Below, one piece after another: positions 52,817 through 61,571 of a DNA stretch of 64,000 nucleotides. The stretch covers positions 62,001 to 126,000 of the forward strand of contig JAFKGQ010000005.1 in the NCBI GenBank assembly GCA_017307755.1. The letters are read 5' to 3'. Made by a program: the position numbers and the translations under genes. How positions within the stretch are numbered: position 1 is the stretch's first letter; every line of letters starts with the position of its first letter. Source of the DNA: Chitinophagaceae bacterium (lineage in GTDB: Bacteria > Bacteroidota > Bacteroidia > Chitinophagales > Chitinophagaceae). Below the pieces are notes generated by a model. That model worked only from the letters and a program-made list of their open reading frames with translations, was not told the DNA's origin and did not search any database.

Positions 52817-54642
52817 TGTCGGGGCACCGAACCTTTGGACCCTTTCGGAACGTAATCTTAATACTTTACTATATGCGGACAACTTTTATCCTCTCGTTGT
52901 TCAGGGAAGATATTGTCAGGGCTTTATTCTGGACCCTGGTACATTCTCTTTGGCAGGGTATGGCGTTAGCCATCCTCACGGGGCTTGTGATCTTATTGAC
53001 GAGGCGGTCAGTACCGGCGCTGCGGTATAATATTCTTTTGGGACTGTTTTGTCTTTCCCTGGCGGCGGCCGGCGTGACTTTTTTTCTGCAGTTGCGGGGG
53101 GTGGGCGCCGGTACGGATGCGCCGTCGGTGGTCCCGGCGGGTATTGCTTCTGCGCCTTCTATGGAGACGCCTGTCATGAATAACCTGTATGCGGGTGTTG
53201 GGCAGCCATGGACAGACAAGCTGGTGAGCTATCTCAATGAGAAGGCGGATGTTCTGGTAGCCATCTGGATGGTCATCCTGTTTATCCGGCTGGTGAAGCT
53301 GTTGACCGACCTGGGGACTATCCAGCGTCTTCGTTACTACCGGACAAAGGCTGCGGGTGAGGGTTGGCGTCAGCGGGTGGAAGAGCTTGCCCGACAGCTG
53401 GGGATAAAAAGAGCGGTAGAGCTACTGGAGTCCTCGCTTATCCAGGTACCGATGATGGCGGGGATATTCAAGCCCGTGATCCTGGTGCCGTTGGGATTGT
53501 TGTCGCAGCTGCCGCCACAGCAGGTGGAGGCTATTCTGCTGCACGAGCTGGCGCATATCCGCCGGAAGGATTACTTTGTCAATCTTTTGCAGAGCGTGGC
53601 GGAGACTTTCTTTTTCTTCAACCCGGCCATGTTGTGGATATCGTCCCTCATCCGAGTGGAAAGGGAAAATTGCTGTGACGATATTGCCATAGAGGGGAGC
53701 CGCAGCAAGCGAGAATTTATTCATGCCCTGGTGGCATTCCAGGAGTACCAGCAGTCGTCTTCCTATGCGCTGGCCTTTGCGGGCAGCAGGAACCATCTGT
53801 TGGACAGGGTGAAGAGGATAGTAAACAATGATAACAAGACCTTGAATATACGGGAGAGGCTTTTTCTGCTGATCTCGGTATTTATCACGGCGGGTCTTAC
53901 CATGGCTTATTCACGGCAGGAGCCTACCCAGGTGAAGCAGGCGACTGCGCAGGTGAAGGCGATGGATCCTGGGCAATCCGTGGTGATGGCACTGAGTGTG
54001 GATACGTCGAAGCCTGTGAAGGCTGATACGGTAACGCCGGGGCAGCGGCGGGAATGGGAGAGGGTGCTTGCCGAGCAGCAAAGGAGATTGGAGGAGACGC
54101 AGGCAAGGCTGGCCGAGCAGTCGGAAGAGTTGAACCGTCAGCAGGAAAGGCTGAATGATCTATACGCAGAGGCCCTGGCCCGGGTGCAGAACTTACGGGA
54201 TAGTATACACGGAAATAATAGCCCGCTTGCCCACCTACGTGAAGAGCAATTGCAACTGGCAAAGAACGAACGGTTGCTGAAAGAGTCCCAGCTTAAATCG
54301 GAGAACCAGGCCCGGCTGCGGGAACTGGTTTTCCAGCGGCAGTTCGAAAATGCTGCGCGGGTGAGGGACCGTGTGCTGCGTATGAACGGGGGAACTGCTG
54401 AGCGGATGAACAAGTATGTAGCTCCTGTCATCGATATGTTGCAGGATAAAAAGCTGATCACCCGGACGGATGAGCTGTCGTTTTCGCTGGATAAGGATGG
54501 ATTGACAGTGAATGGCAAAAAGCAGCCTGAGGAGGTTTTCCAGGATTTCAGGAAGGCATTCTTAGAAGACCCCCAGGATTATATACGGTATTTGAAGAAG
54601 GGGGGGAGTGAGTCTACGTCCGTGAATAAGCATAAGGATTGA
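52816..54642 (+). CDS. BlaR1-type M56 membrane metalloprotease with coiled-coil C-terminus
   Basis: A 608-residue protein. Membrane helices lie at about residues 35-60 and 70-95, with further ones near residues 155 and 345. The M56 zinc motif is ILLHELAHIRRKDY (HExxH) near residue 240, and a third ligand Glu lies in SLIRVERENCCDD. Residues about 395-520 form a long Gln/Glu/Arg-rich coiled coil. BlaR1 of beta-lactam systems carries a penicillin-binding sensor there, which is absent here. ATG 52816 is chosen for the TAATG overlap; ATG 52873 is an alternative. Confidence 0.88.
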   Translation: MSGHRTFGPFRNVILILYYMRTTFILSLFREDIVRALFWTLVHSLWQGMALAILTGLVILLTRRSVPALRYNILLGLFCLSLAAAGVTFFLQLRGVGAGTDAPSVVPAGIASAPSMETPVMNNLYAGVGQPWTDKLVSYLNEKADVLVAIWMVILFIRLVKLLTDLGTIQRLRYYRTKAAGEGWRQRVEELARQLGIKRAVELLESSLIQVPMMAGIFKPVILVPLGLLSQLPPQQVEAILLHELAHIRRKDYFVNLLQSVAETFFFFNPAMLWISSLIRVERENCCDDIAIEGSRSKREFIHALVAFQEYQQSSSYALAFAGSRNHLLDRVKRIVNNDNKTLNIRERLFLLISVFITAGLTMAYSRQEPTQVKQATAQVKAMDPGQSVVMALSVDTSKPVKADTVTPGQRREWERVLAEQQRRLEETQARLAEQSEELNRQQERLNDLYAEALARVQNLRDSIHGNNSPLAHLREEQLQLAKNERLLKESQLKSENQARLRELVFQRQFENAARVRDRVLRMNGGTAERMNKYVAPVIDMLQDKKLITRTDELSFSLDKDGLTVNGKKQPEEVFQDFRKAFLEDPQDYIRYLKKGGSESTSVNKHKD

Positions 54643-54729
54643 TACACCAGGTATAAAGATAGTAACACATTGCAATCGGTTTAAATTTTTTTCCCTAAAT
54701 TGGCATGGTAATCAAATCATACGAGCGCT

Positions 54730-56061
54730 ATGCCAAACAGACGTAATTTTCTTCAACAGGGCTCCCTCCTCGCTGGCGGAGCTCTTCTGTTATCTGCCTT
54801 TGACAATCAAGCTTTTGCAGGTTTCCGTAGACGGATGTACCCTTCCGATCAGATCAACATAGGCGCTATTGGTATTAACGGCATGGGGTGGGCCAATCTT
54901 TCCTCTGCCCTGAAGCTGCCGGGTGTCAATGTAGTGGCGCTTTGCGATGTGGACAAGAATGTCCTTGACAGGAGGATGGGGGATCTGGCCAAGATGAATG
55001 TGGATACGAGCAAGGTGAAGGTGTATTCGGATTACAGAAAGCTGTTGGAGCAGAAGGATGTCGATGTGGTGATCATTGGTACGCCTGATCACTGGCATGC
55101 GTTGATCATGATCGAGGCCTGTCAGGCGGGAAAGGATGTGTATGTTGAAAAGCCGGTGGGGAATTCGATTGGCGAGTGCAGGGCCATGGTGGCTGCCCAG
55201 CAGAAGTACAACAGGGTGGTGCAGGCGGGGCAATGGCAGCGTAGTCAGCAGCATTTCAGGGATGCCGTGGACTTTGTACAGTCCGGGCAACTGGGCAATA
55301 TACGTACGGTAAAAGTATGGTGTTATCAGGGTTGGATGAAGCCGGGTCCCCTGGTGCCGGATTCTGCTCCTCCTCCTGGTGTAGATTTTAAAAGTTGGCT
55401 GGGGCCGGCTCCTGCGCGCAGCTTTAATTCCAGCAGATTTCATTTCAACTTTCGCTGGTTTTGGGATTATGCGGGCGGGTTGATGACGGACTGGGGTGTT
55501 CATCTGCTGGACTATGGCCTGTTGGGTATGAAGGCGGGCGTACCAAAGACCATTGTGGCATTGGGCGGTACATTCGCCTATCCCGACCTGTACCAGGAAA
55601 CCCCTGATACGTTGACCACTTTATATGAATTTGATGGGTTCAACCTGGTATGGGATCATGCCATGGGGATCGACAATGGCTCGTATGGCCGTGACCATGG
55701 GATCGCTTACATCGGCAACAACGGCACGCTGGTGTTGAGCCGGGGCGGTTGGGAGGTTATCGAGGAGAAGCAATCCAAGAATAAGGTAAGCAAGCCTTTT
55801 GTAAAACCTTCGGACAATGGTTTGGACAAGCATTGGGAGAATTTTATCAGTGTGGTCCGCAACCGGAAAATGGAAGACCTGCGTTGTTCCATTCAAGCGG
55901 GCGCCCATGTGGCTACAGTAGCGCAGATGGGTAATATCAGTATGCGGAGCGGCGAACGGCTGGTCTGGGATGCAAAGTCGGGGAAGTTTGGGGAGGAGAA
56001 GATCAACCAGCAATACCTGGTCAAGGAGTACTACAATGGCTATAAGCTGCCGATGGTATGA
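54730..56061 (+). CDS. Tat-exported Gfo/Idh/MocA oxidoreductase
   Basis: A 443-residue protein. The twin-arginine signal is NRRNFLQQGSLLAGGALLL. A Rossmann NAD(P)-binding half (about residues 40-160) has INIGAIGINGMGW, IIGTPDHWHA and the catalytic-region motif EKPVGN. The C-terminal alpha/beta substrate domain has GGLMTDWGVHLLDYGL. Such periplasmic oxidoreductases act on sugars or keto-sugars with tightly bound cofactor. It stands at the edge of the sugar-oxidation locus. Confidence 0.9.
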   Translation: MPNRRNFLQQGSLLAGGALLLSAFDNQAFAGFRRRMYPSDQINIGAIGINGMGWANLSSALKLPGVNVVALCDVDKNVLDRRMGDLAKMNVDTSKVKVYSDYRKLLEQKDVDVVIIGTPDHWHALIMIEACQAGKDVYVEKPVGNSIGECRAMVAAQQKYNRVVQAGQWQRSQQHFRDAVDFVQSGQLGNIRTVKVWCYQGWMKPGPLVPDSAPPPGVDFKSWLGPAPARSFNSSRFHFNFRWFWDYAGGLMTDWGVHLLDYGLLGMKAGVPKTIVALGGTFAYPDLYQETPDTLTTLYEFDGFNLVWDHAMGIDNGSYGRDHGIAYIGNNGTLVLSRGGWEVIEEKQSKNKVSKPFVKPSDNGLDKHWENFISVVRNRKMEDLRCSIQAGAHVATVAQMGNISMRSGERLVWDAKSGKFGEEKINQQYLVKEYYNGYKLPMV

Positions 56062-56210
56062 TTTATTTTTGTTATGCCTATATAAGCCAGAAGCTGTAAA
56101 AACTTGTTAAAATAGCCCTTTTGGGGTGTAATTGCGACAGAAAACCAAATTTTCAACAGAATTTATCCGGATTTTTGACGTTCTTACATTAACCAAAAAA
56201 TCAGCCTCAC

Positions 56211-57092
56211 ATGATGAAAATGGCAACTGTGTTGACGCTTTTTATATGCGTCTGCCTCTCAGCCAGGGCTCAAAACCCCTCTTCCATCAACACGGCAGAG
56301 TACAATAGTATGATCAGGGAAGTCAGTGTTACGCCGATTTCCGCAAGATTGCACGATACTGTTCCTAATCAGCATCGTCTGGACTGGAGCATTCCTGAGT
56401 ACCGGAAGCCTTTCCCGGTACAGAAGTTTTTGTTACCCACTGCACTCGTCGCCTATGGATTTGCGGGGCTGCATGTCAGCGGGCTTCAGCATCTCAACAA
56501 GACTGTAAAAGATGAGATCTATGACGATCGTCCTCATGCCCCATTACATCTCGATAACTATCTGATGTTTGTTCCGGCCGCGGCGGTGTATGGGTTGAAT
56601 GCGGCGGGAATAAAGGGGAAACATAACTTTAAGGATAGGACTATTTTACTTTTAATGTCTCAGCTATTTACCAATTCGGCGGTATTTGCATTGAAGGGTC
56701 AGACACGAGTCTTACGTCCCGATGGGTCGGCTTATAATTCGTTCCCTTCCGGCCACACGGCTGTGGCCTTTGCCAATGCCGAGTTTATGCGGTTGGAATA
56801 TAAGGATGTTTCTCCCTGGTATGGGGTGGCCGGTTATGCGGCGGCTACGGCTACGGGCGTACTGCGGATGTACAATAACAAGCATTGGCTCAACGACGTC
56901 GTTGCCGGTGCGGGTTTTGGTATTGCGGGCACTCGTCTGGCGTACTGGCTGTATCCTAAGTTACAGCATTCCCTGTTCAAAGGTTCGCCCGGCACGGTGT
57001 TGATGCCTTCTTATCAGAGCGGTTCTTATGGATTGTCTTTTGCTAAATCGCTGTCAAAAGAAAAGCCGGCGCTTTACGACACCGGCCTGTAA
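56211..57092 (+). CDS. PAP2-superfamily lipid phosphatase
   Basis: A 293-residue protein with a signal peptide (MKMATVLTLFICVCLSARAQ). The three phosphatase motifs are KGQTRVLRP near residue 162, FPSGHT near residue 178 and RMYNNKHWLNDVVAG near residue 222. It hydrolyses lipid phosphates or pyrophosphates on the periplasmic side. It converges with the ThuA gene, 18 bases apart. Its upstream gap (56062-56210) is AT-rich with no clear element. Confidence 0.9.
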   Translation: MMKMATVLTLFICVCLSARAQNPSSINTAEYNSMIREVSVTPISARLHDTVPNQHRLDWSIPEYRKPFPVQKFLLPTALVAYGFAGLHVSGLQHLNKTVKDEIYDDRPHAPLHLDNYLMFVPAAAVYGLNAAGIKGKHNFKDRTILLLMSQLFTNSAVFALKGQTRVLRPDGSAYNSFPSGHTAVAFANAEFMRLEYKDVSPWYGVAGYAAATATGVLRMYNNKHWLNDVVAGAGFGIAGTRLAYWLYPKLQHSLFKGSPGTVLMPSYQSGSYGLSFAKSLSKEKPALYDTGL

Positions 57093-57110
57093 TTCGAATT
57101 TATTTATCTG

Positions 57111-57863
57111 TTACTTTTTCCCCATAGCGTACTGGATGCCTGCGAGCAGCATGCCCAGGTAGAGCGGGTCTGCGAATGATTCATCCGTGTGCCCCAGTTC
57201 TGTGTAGAATGCTCTTCCTCCTTCGTATTCGTGATACCAGACCATGGGATGGTTATCCCCGTTCTCACCCCCTGTATAGGATTTCTCGTCGATCTTCATC
57301 AGCACGTGGAGATTGGGGTTAAGGTATTTGAAATTATACCATTCATCCCAGCGGGACCATGTTTCGGGGATACCTTTTGTGATGGGGTTATCCTTATCGA
57401 CGACAAGGATATTGGCTTGTTGCTGTTTGGGATGGGATTTAAAGTAGCCACCTACCAGGTCGCCATACCATTGCCAGTTATATTCACAGTCGGTGGCTGC
57501 ATGGATGCCTACGAACCCTCCTCCATGATGGATATATTCCTGCAGGCCTTTTTCTTCTTCGGGGCCGAAGACCTTACCGGTGGGGCTGAGGAAGATCAGT
57601 GCTGCATATTTCTTTAGGGTCTTGTACCGGAATTGGGTGGAGTCTGTCGTGACATCCACGTCAAAGCCGTTGAGTTCTCCCAGTTTTTGGATGGCTGTTG
57701 TACCGGCGGCGATGCTGGCGTGATGATAGCCGTTGGTCTTGCAGAAGATCAGCACTTTTGGCTTTGCGAATATTTCGGGCCAGGCGGCATTGGCGGGCTG
57801 GACCTGTCCGGCTATGATAAACGCCAGGACTGCGGCATATCGGATCAAGGAGGATCGTCTCAT
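57111..57863 (-). CDS. ThuA-like (trehalose-utilisation) domain protein
   Basis: A 250-residue protein with a signal peptide ending near VQPANAA. The glutamine-amidotransferase-like ThuA fold has KVLIFCKTNGYHHASI, GGGFVGIHAATDCEY, HPKQQQANILVVDKDNPITKGIP and FYTELGHTDESF. ThuA proteins occur with 3-keto-sugar metabolism (3-ketotrehalose in rhizobia). Here it is last in a five-gene operon with DUF1080, cytochrome c, a TIM-barrel isomerase and a Gfo/Idh oxidoreductase. Confidence 0.9.
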   Translation of the reverse strand: MRRSSLIRYAAVLAFIIAGQVQPANAAWPEIFAKPKVLIFCKTNGYHHASIAAGTTAIQKLGELNGFDVDVTTDSTQFRYKTLKKYAALIFLSPTGKVFGPEEEKGLQEYIHHGGGFVGIHAATDCEYNWQWYGDLVGGYFKSHPKQQQANILVVDKDNPITKGIPETWSRWDEWYNFKYLNPNLHVLMKIDEKSYTGGENGDNHPMVWYHEYEGGRAFYTELGHTDESFADPLYLGMLLAGIQYAMGKK

Positions 57864-57877
57864 GTGGTTACTTTTTA

Positions 57878-58576
57878 TTAGAGTTCTTTTATTTTGATGT
57901 TGCGGTACCAGACTTCGTTGCCATGGTCCTGCAAATCGATCTTACCATTCCTGAAGGAGCCAAAATCAGGCCATTGTTTGAATTTGCTGCCAGCCACCAG
58001 GGTTTTCCAATGGTCGTCCCAAAGGGTAGTGGAGACAACGTTTACTCCATTGAGGAAAAATTTCAGCGATCCATTTTTTGATATGATCTCTACTTCATTC
58101 CATTGTCCGACGGGTCTGACAGTCTCTTTTGTACAAGGGATCAGGTCGTACAGGTCGCCTGCCCGGTGTTTGTGGATCTTGCCATCGGAGTGTCCGTCGT
58201 TGTCCAGCACCTGCATTTCGGGGCCTGTGTAATAGGATTCCTCATATTTTGCGGGATCCTCATGTACATAAAAGAGTATCCCGCTATTGCCTTTAGGAGA
58301 TATCTTCCATTCCAGCTTGAGATCGAAATTGCCGTATTCCTTATTTGTGAGCAGGTCGCCTCTGCCGCCTTTGGATTTGTCGAGGTGCAGGGCGCCGTCT
58401 TTTACGTCCCACTGGGGGTCGGCTGAGGTCTTGCCGTAGCTGTGCCAGCCGTTGGTAGTCTTGCCGTCAAACAGGGAAACCCAGCCAGTGTCCTTTGCGT
58501 CCATGGGGGTATTTTTTGAAAATGGCAGAGCCGCCATCAGCAGCAGGGCCGGTAATGCAACAATCGTATATTTCAT
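57878..58576 (-). CDS. DUF1080 / 3-keto-disaccharide hydrolase family protein
   Basis: A 232-residue protein with a signal peptide. The concanavalin-like beta-sandwich of the 3keto-disac_hyd family is shown by WVSLFDGKTTNGWHSYG near residue 33, LEWKISPKGNSGILFYV near residue 88, GPEMQVLDNDGH and the end IDLQDHGNEVWYRNIKIKEL. Characterised members cleave 3-keto-glycosides. It lies 11 bases downstream of the cytochrome gene, consistent with cleaving products of a periplasmic sugar 3-oxidase. Confidence 0.9.
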   Translation of the reverse strand: MKYTIVALPALLLMAALPFSKNTPMDAKDTGWVSLFDGKTTNGWHSYGKTSADPQWDVKDGALHLDKSKGGRGDLLTNKEYGNFDLKLEWKISPKGNSGILFYVHEDPAKYEESYYTGPEMQVLDNDGHSDGKIHKHRAGDLYDLIPCTKETVRPVGQWNEVEIISKNGSLKFFLNGVNVVSTTLWDDHWKTLVAGSKFKQWPDFGSFRNGKIDLQDHGNEVWYRNIKIKEL

Positions 58577-58587
58577 TATCGGAGATA

Positions 58588-58995
58588 TTATTTTTTCAGC
58601 GAAAGGATGTATTTGACCATTTCCTTTACATCAGCCTCAGGTACGGACGGATGAGGGGTCATCGGTACAGAGCCCCATACGCCGCTGCCTCCCGAGACAA
58701 TCTTTTTCACCAGCCTGTCGACGGTGGAGTCCGCGGCGGGGCTGTATTTTGCAGCGACTTCGCTATAAGCGGGTCCGATGGAAGCTCCGCTGGAGGCCTT
58801 ATCGAGACGATGGCAGGTGGTGCAGTCGCTGGCGCCGATGAGCTCCAGGCCTTTTTCACCTGCTGCGTTTGCGGAAGGGGTCGTAGCGGCGGGGGGGGTA
58901 GTGCTGTCAGCGTCTGTTTTTTTTGTATCTCCCGAATTACCACAAGCGGCTGCGAAGATGGTACAAGATAGAATGAATGCTAGTCTCTTGTTCAT
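58588..58995 (-). CDS. Class I c-type cytochrome lipoprotein
   Basis: A 135-residue protein. The lipobox is FAAAC near residue 18, followed by a Thr/Pro/Ala-rich linker. The heme c motif CTTCH lies at about residues 58-62 with the axial Met in WGSVPMTPHPS near residue 111, and the end VKEMVKYILSLKK is typical. It would sit in the periplasm and accept electrons from a sugar dehydrogenase such as the GMC enzyme at the end of the window. Confidence 0.92.
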   Translation of the reverse strand: MNKRLAFILSCTIFAAACGNSGDTKKTDADSTTPPAATTPSANAAGEKGLELIGASDCTTCHRLDKASSGASIGPAYSEVAAKYSPAADSTVDRLVKKIVSGGSGVWGSVPMTPHPSVPEADVKEMVKYILSLKK

Positions 58996-59052
58996 GATTT
59001 TAATGTTTGGTTCAGCGAATGTTCAGAATGGGCCGTAAGTTCCGAAATAATA

Positions 59053-60108
59053 CTATTTCAACCCCAGAACGGAGCGATTAAATTTTTCATCGCTGCCTGT
59101 GCCGGCGAAGTCGTCGAATGCTTTTTCCGTGACACGGATAATATGTTGTTTTATAAAAACGGCTCCTTCTTTTGCGCCGTCCTCCGGGTGTTTGAGGGCG
59201 CATTCCCATTCCAGCACGGCCCATCCTGGAAAGTCGTAGGCGGTGAGTTTGCTGAAGATGCCTGTAAAGTCGACTTGTCCGTCGCCGAGTGAGCGGAAGC
59301 GGCCGGCGCGATCTACCCAGCCCTGATAGCCGCCATATACACCTTGTTTGCCGGTGGGGTTGAATTCGGCATCCTTTACATGGAACATCCGGATCCGTTG
59401 GTGGTAGTTGTCGATGAATTCCAGGTAATTCAGGCATTGGAGGACCATGTGGGACGGATCGTAAAGCAAACAGGCCCTGGGATGGTCGTTGGTATGCTGC
59501 AGGAACATCTCATAGGTGATGCCGTCGTGCAGATCTTCCCCGGGATGCAGTTCGTAGCAAACGTCTACGCCATATTTATCAAATTCATCGAGGATAGGTA
59601 TCCAGCGGCCGGCCAGTTCCTTAAAACCTGTCTCCACCAGTCCGGCGGGACGTTGGGGCCAGGGATAGACAGTGGGCCAGAGCAGGGCGCCGCTGAAAGT
59701 GGCGTGGGCGTTCAGTCCCAGGTTTTGAGAAGCTTTGGCTGCATATTTTAGTTGTTGGACGGCCCATTCCGTACGGGCTTTTGGATTGTTGTGCACTTGA
59801 GCGGGGGCAAAGCCGTCGAAGAGCGTGTCATAAGCGGGATGTACCGCTACCAGCTGACCCTGGAGGTGGGTGGACAGTTCGGTGATCTGCAGACCGGCCT
59901 CCTGAACGATGCCTTTTATTTCGTCTGCGTAAGTCTTACTTTCGGCTGCCTTTTGAAGATCGATGCAGCGACTATCCCAACTGGGGATTTGTACGCCGAT
60001 GTACCCAAGACCGGCTGCCCATTTGCAGATGGAGGCAAGTGAGTTGAAAGGGGGCTTATCTCCCAGGAATTGGGCCAAAAATATGGCTGGGCCTTTGATG
60101 GTAGTCAT
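59053..60108 (-). CDS. Xylose-isomerase-like TIM-barrel sugar (phosphate) isomerase/epimerase
   Basis: A 351-residue cytoplasmic AP-endonuclease-2-fold protein. Metal ligands are predicted in CYELHPGED (Glu), LLYDPSHM (Asp and His), RMFHVKDAEF (His) and AVLEWECAL (Glu). The GQVDFTGIFSKL stretch is typical of the group. It probably isomerises or epimerises the (keto-)sugar released in this locus. It follows the Gfo/Idh gene by 32 bases. Confidence 0.88.
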   Translation of the reverse strand: MTTIKGPAIFLAQFLGDKPPFNSLASICKWAAGLGYIGVQIPSWDSRCIDLQKAAESKTYADEIKGIVQEAGLQITELSTHLQGQLVAVHPAYDTLFDGFAPAQVHNNPKARTEWAVQQLKYAAKASQNLGLNAHATFSGALLWPTVYPWPQRPAGLVETGFKELAGRWIPILDEFDKYGVDVCYELHPGEDLHDGITYEMFLQHTNDHPRACLLYDPSHMVLQCLNYLEFIDNYHQRIRMFHVKDAEFNPTGKQGVYGGYQGWVDRAGRFRSLGDGQVDFTGIFSKLTAYDFPGWAVLEWECALKHPEDGAKEGAVFIKQHIIRVTEKAFDDFAGTGSDEKFNRSVLGLK

Positions 60109-60140
60109 ATGACAAATGATTTAATGAGGTTTAATCAATT

Positions 60141-61301
60141 TTAATCAATAGTGAAGAAGGTCCATTTTTCCAGGCTTTCGTTGCTTTTGACCACGTTGTC
60201 GACAAAGGCCATGCCGCGGACGCCATCGGTGGCGGTGGGGAAATCCAGCACTTCGGGGGAAGGGGTGGTCCCGTCTATTCTTGCGGAGAGCGCCAGTGCG
60301 AAATTGCGGTAAAGGTTGGCGAATGCCTCCAGGTAGCCTTCGGGATGTCCCGGCGGGGTCCTGGTATTGTGTTTGGCGTATGAGGATAGATAGCCATTGC
60401 CTGTACGATAGATCTGGGTCGGCTGGTCAAGCCATTTTACCAGCAGCGTATTGGCGTCCAGCTGGCACCATTCCAGACCTCCTTTTTCACCATACACACG
60501 GATCTTTATTGAATTTTCTTCGCCTGCCGCCACCTGCGAGGCGAATAATACGCCTGTTGCGCCATTGTCAAAACGTAATAATACATTACCGTCGTCGTCG
60601 AGCGCCCGGCCTTCTACAAAGATGGTCAGGTCGGCGCAGAGCTGTTTGATCTGCAGACCGCTGACATATTCTGCCAGATGGGCGGCGTGTGTACCGATGT
60701 CTCCCATACAGCCGCTTTTCCCGGAGCGGGCAGGGTCTGTCCGCCATTCCGCCTGTTTGCTGCCGTCCTTTTCTGAAAGGCGGCTGAGCCAGCCCTGTGG
60801 ATATTCTACATATACTTTACGGATCTTACCGAAGGCTCCTTCCTTCACCATCTGCCGGGCCTGTTTTACCATGGGATAGCCCGAATAGGTGTGGGTCAGG
60901 CAGAGCAGCAGGCCTGTCCCTTTGACCTTTTTTTCCAGTTGTATGGCTTCTTCCAGCGAGAAGGTCATGGGTTTATCGATGACGACATGGAAGCCATTTT
61001 CCAGGGCCAGCATGGCTGGCTCGAAATGCATATGGTTGGGGGTGACGATGACAACGAAATCCATCCGTTTGTCAGCGGGCAGACGGCTTTCTTTTTCTAT
61101 CATCTCCTTGAAGCTGCCATAGATACGATCTTCCGGAAGGAATAGCGAGAGGCCGGATTCCTTTGCTGTATTGGGATTGCTGCTAAGGGCGCCGCATACC
61201 AGTTCGATAAGGCCGTCCATATTGGCGGCGATCCGGTGAACGGCGCCGATGAAGGCATTCTTGCCTCCGCCTATCATTCCCATTCTGAGTTTTCTGTTCA
61301 T
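60141..61301 (-). CDS. Gfo/Idh/MocA-family oxidoreductase (cytoplasmic)
   Basis: A 386-residue protein without a signal peptide. The N-terminal Rossmann motif is RMGMIGGGKNAFIGAVH, then VVIVTPNHMHFEPA and the catalytic-region motif DKPMT near residue 110. The substrate domain has GCMGDIGTHAAHLAEYV with the His used by many members. It is first in the minus-strand operon. It would reduce or oxidise keto-sugars with NAD(P). Confidence 0.91.
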   Translation of the reverse strand: MNRKLRMGMIGGGKNAFIGAVHRIAANMDGLIELVCGALSSNPNTAKESGLSLFLPEDRIYGSFKEMIEKESRLPADKRMDFVVIVTPNHMHFEPAMLALENGFHVVIDKPMTFSLEEAIQLEKKVKGTGLLLCLTHTYSGYPMVKQARQMVKEGAFGKIRKVYVEYPQGWLSRLSEKDGSKQAEWRTDPARSGKSGCMGDIGTHAAHLAEYVSGLQIKQLCADLTIFVEGRALDDDGNVLLRFDNGATGVLFASQVAAGEENSIKIRVYGEKGGLEWCQLDANTLLVKWLDQPTQIYRTGNGYLSSYAKHNTRTPPGHPEGYLEAFANLYRNFALALSARIDGTTPSPEVLDFPTATDGVRGMAFVDNVVKSNESLEKWTFFTID

Positions 61302-61344
61302 GCGTGTGACAATTTTATTTCGCCGAATGTCTTATTCAATAATT

Positions 61345-61407
61345 TAAGCCCTTCGGCGAAAAGGGCTAATTATGGGCCTTCGGCCAATGGACCTTCGGTC
61401 CATTTTG
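61345..61407. repeat. Hairpin cluster with three CCTTCGG cores in the divergent region
   Basis: CCTTCGG occurs at 61350-61356, 61377-61383 and 61392-61398, each inside a hairpin: GCCC..GGGC, GGCC-TTC-GGCC and TGGACC-TTC-GGTCCA. They lie 45-110 bp upstream of the Gfo/Idh start and form its leader on the minus strand. The motif GACCTTCGGTC here recurs inverted in the leader at 62917. A regulator site or RNA structure is possible. Confidence 0.5.
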
Positions 61408-61488
61408 GAGACTGCAATTTTAATGTTTCTTTATGGAAATAGGACAATAATTAATAAAATAGTAGATTTCTTAAAAAAATGTTGATGT

Positions 61489-61496
61489 TACATTTG
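61489..61496 (+). promoter_or_regulatory. -7 box upstream of the MFS transporter
   Basis: TACATTTG matches TAnnTTTG in a very AT-rich stretch, 75 bp before the MFS ATG, giving a leader of roughly 70 nt. Confidence 0.4.
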
Positions 61497-61571
61497 TAAA
61501 GGTGTATAGTTTTTAAAAATAAAAAATTACATTTACAAACTGACGAACAACCACATTTAAACTACCTTGCC

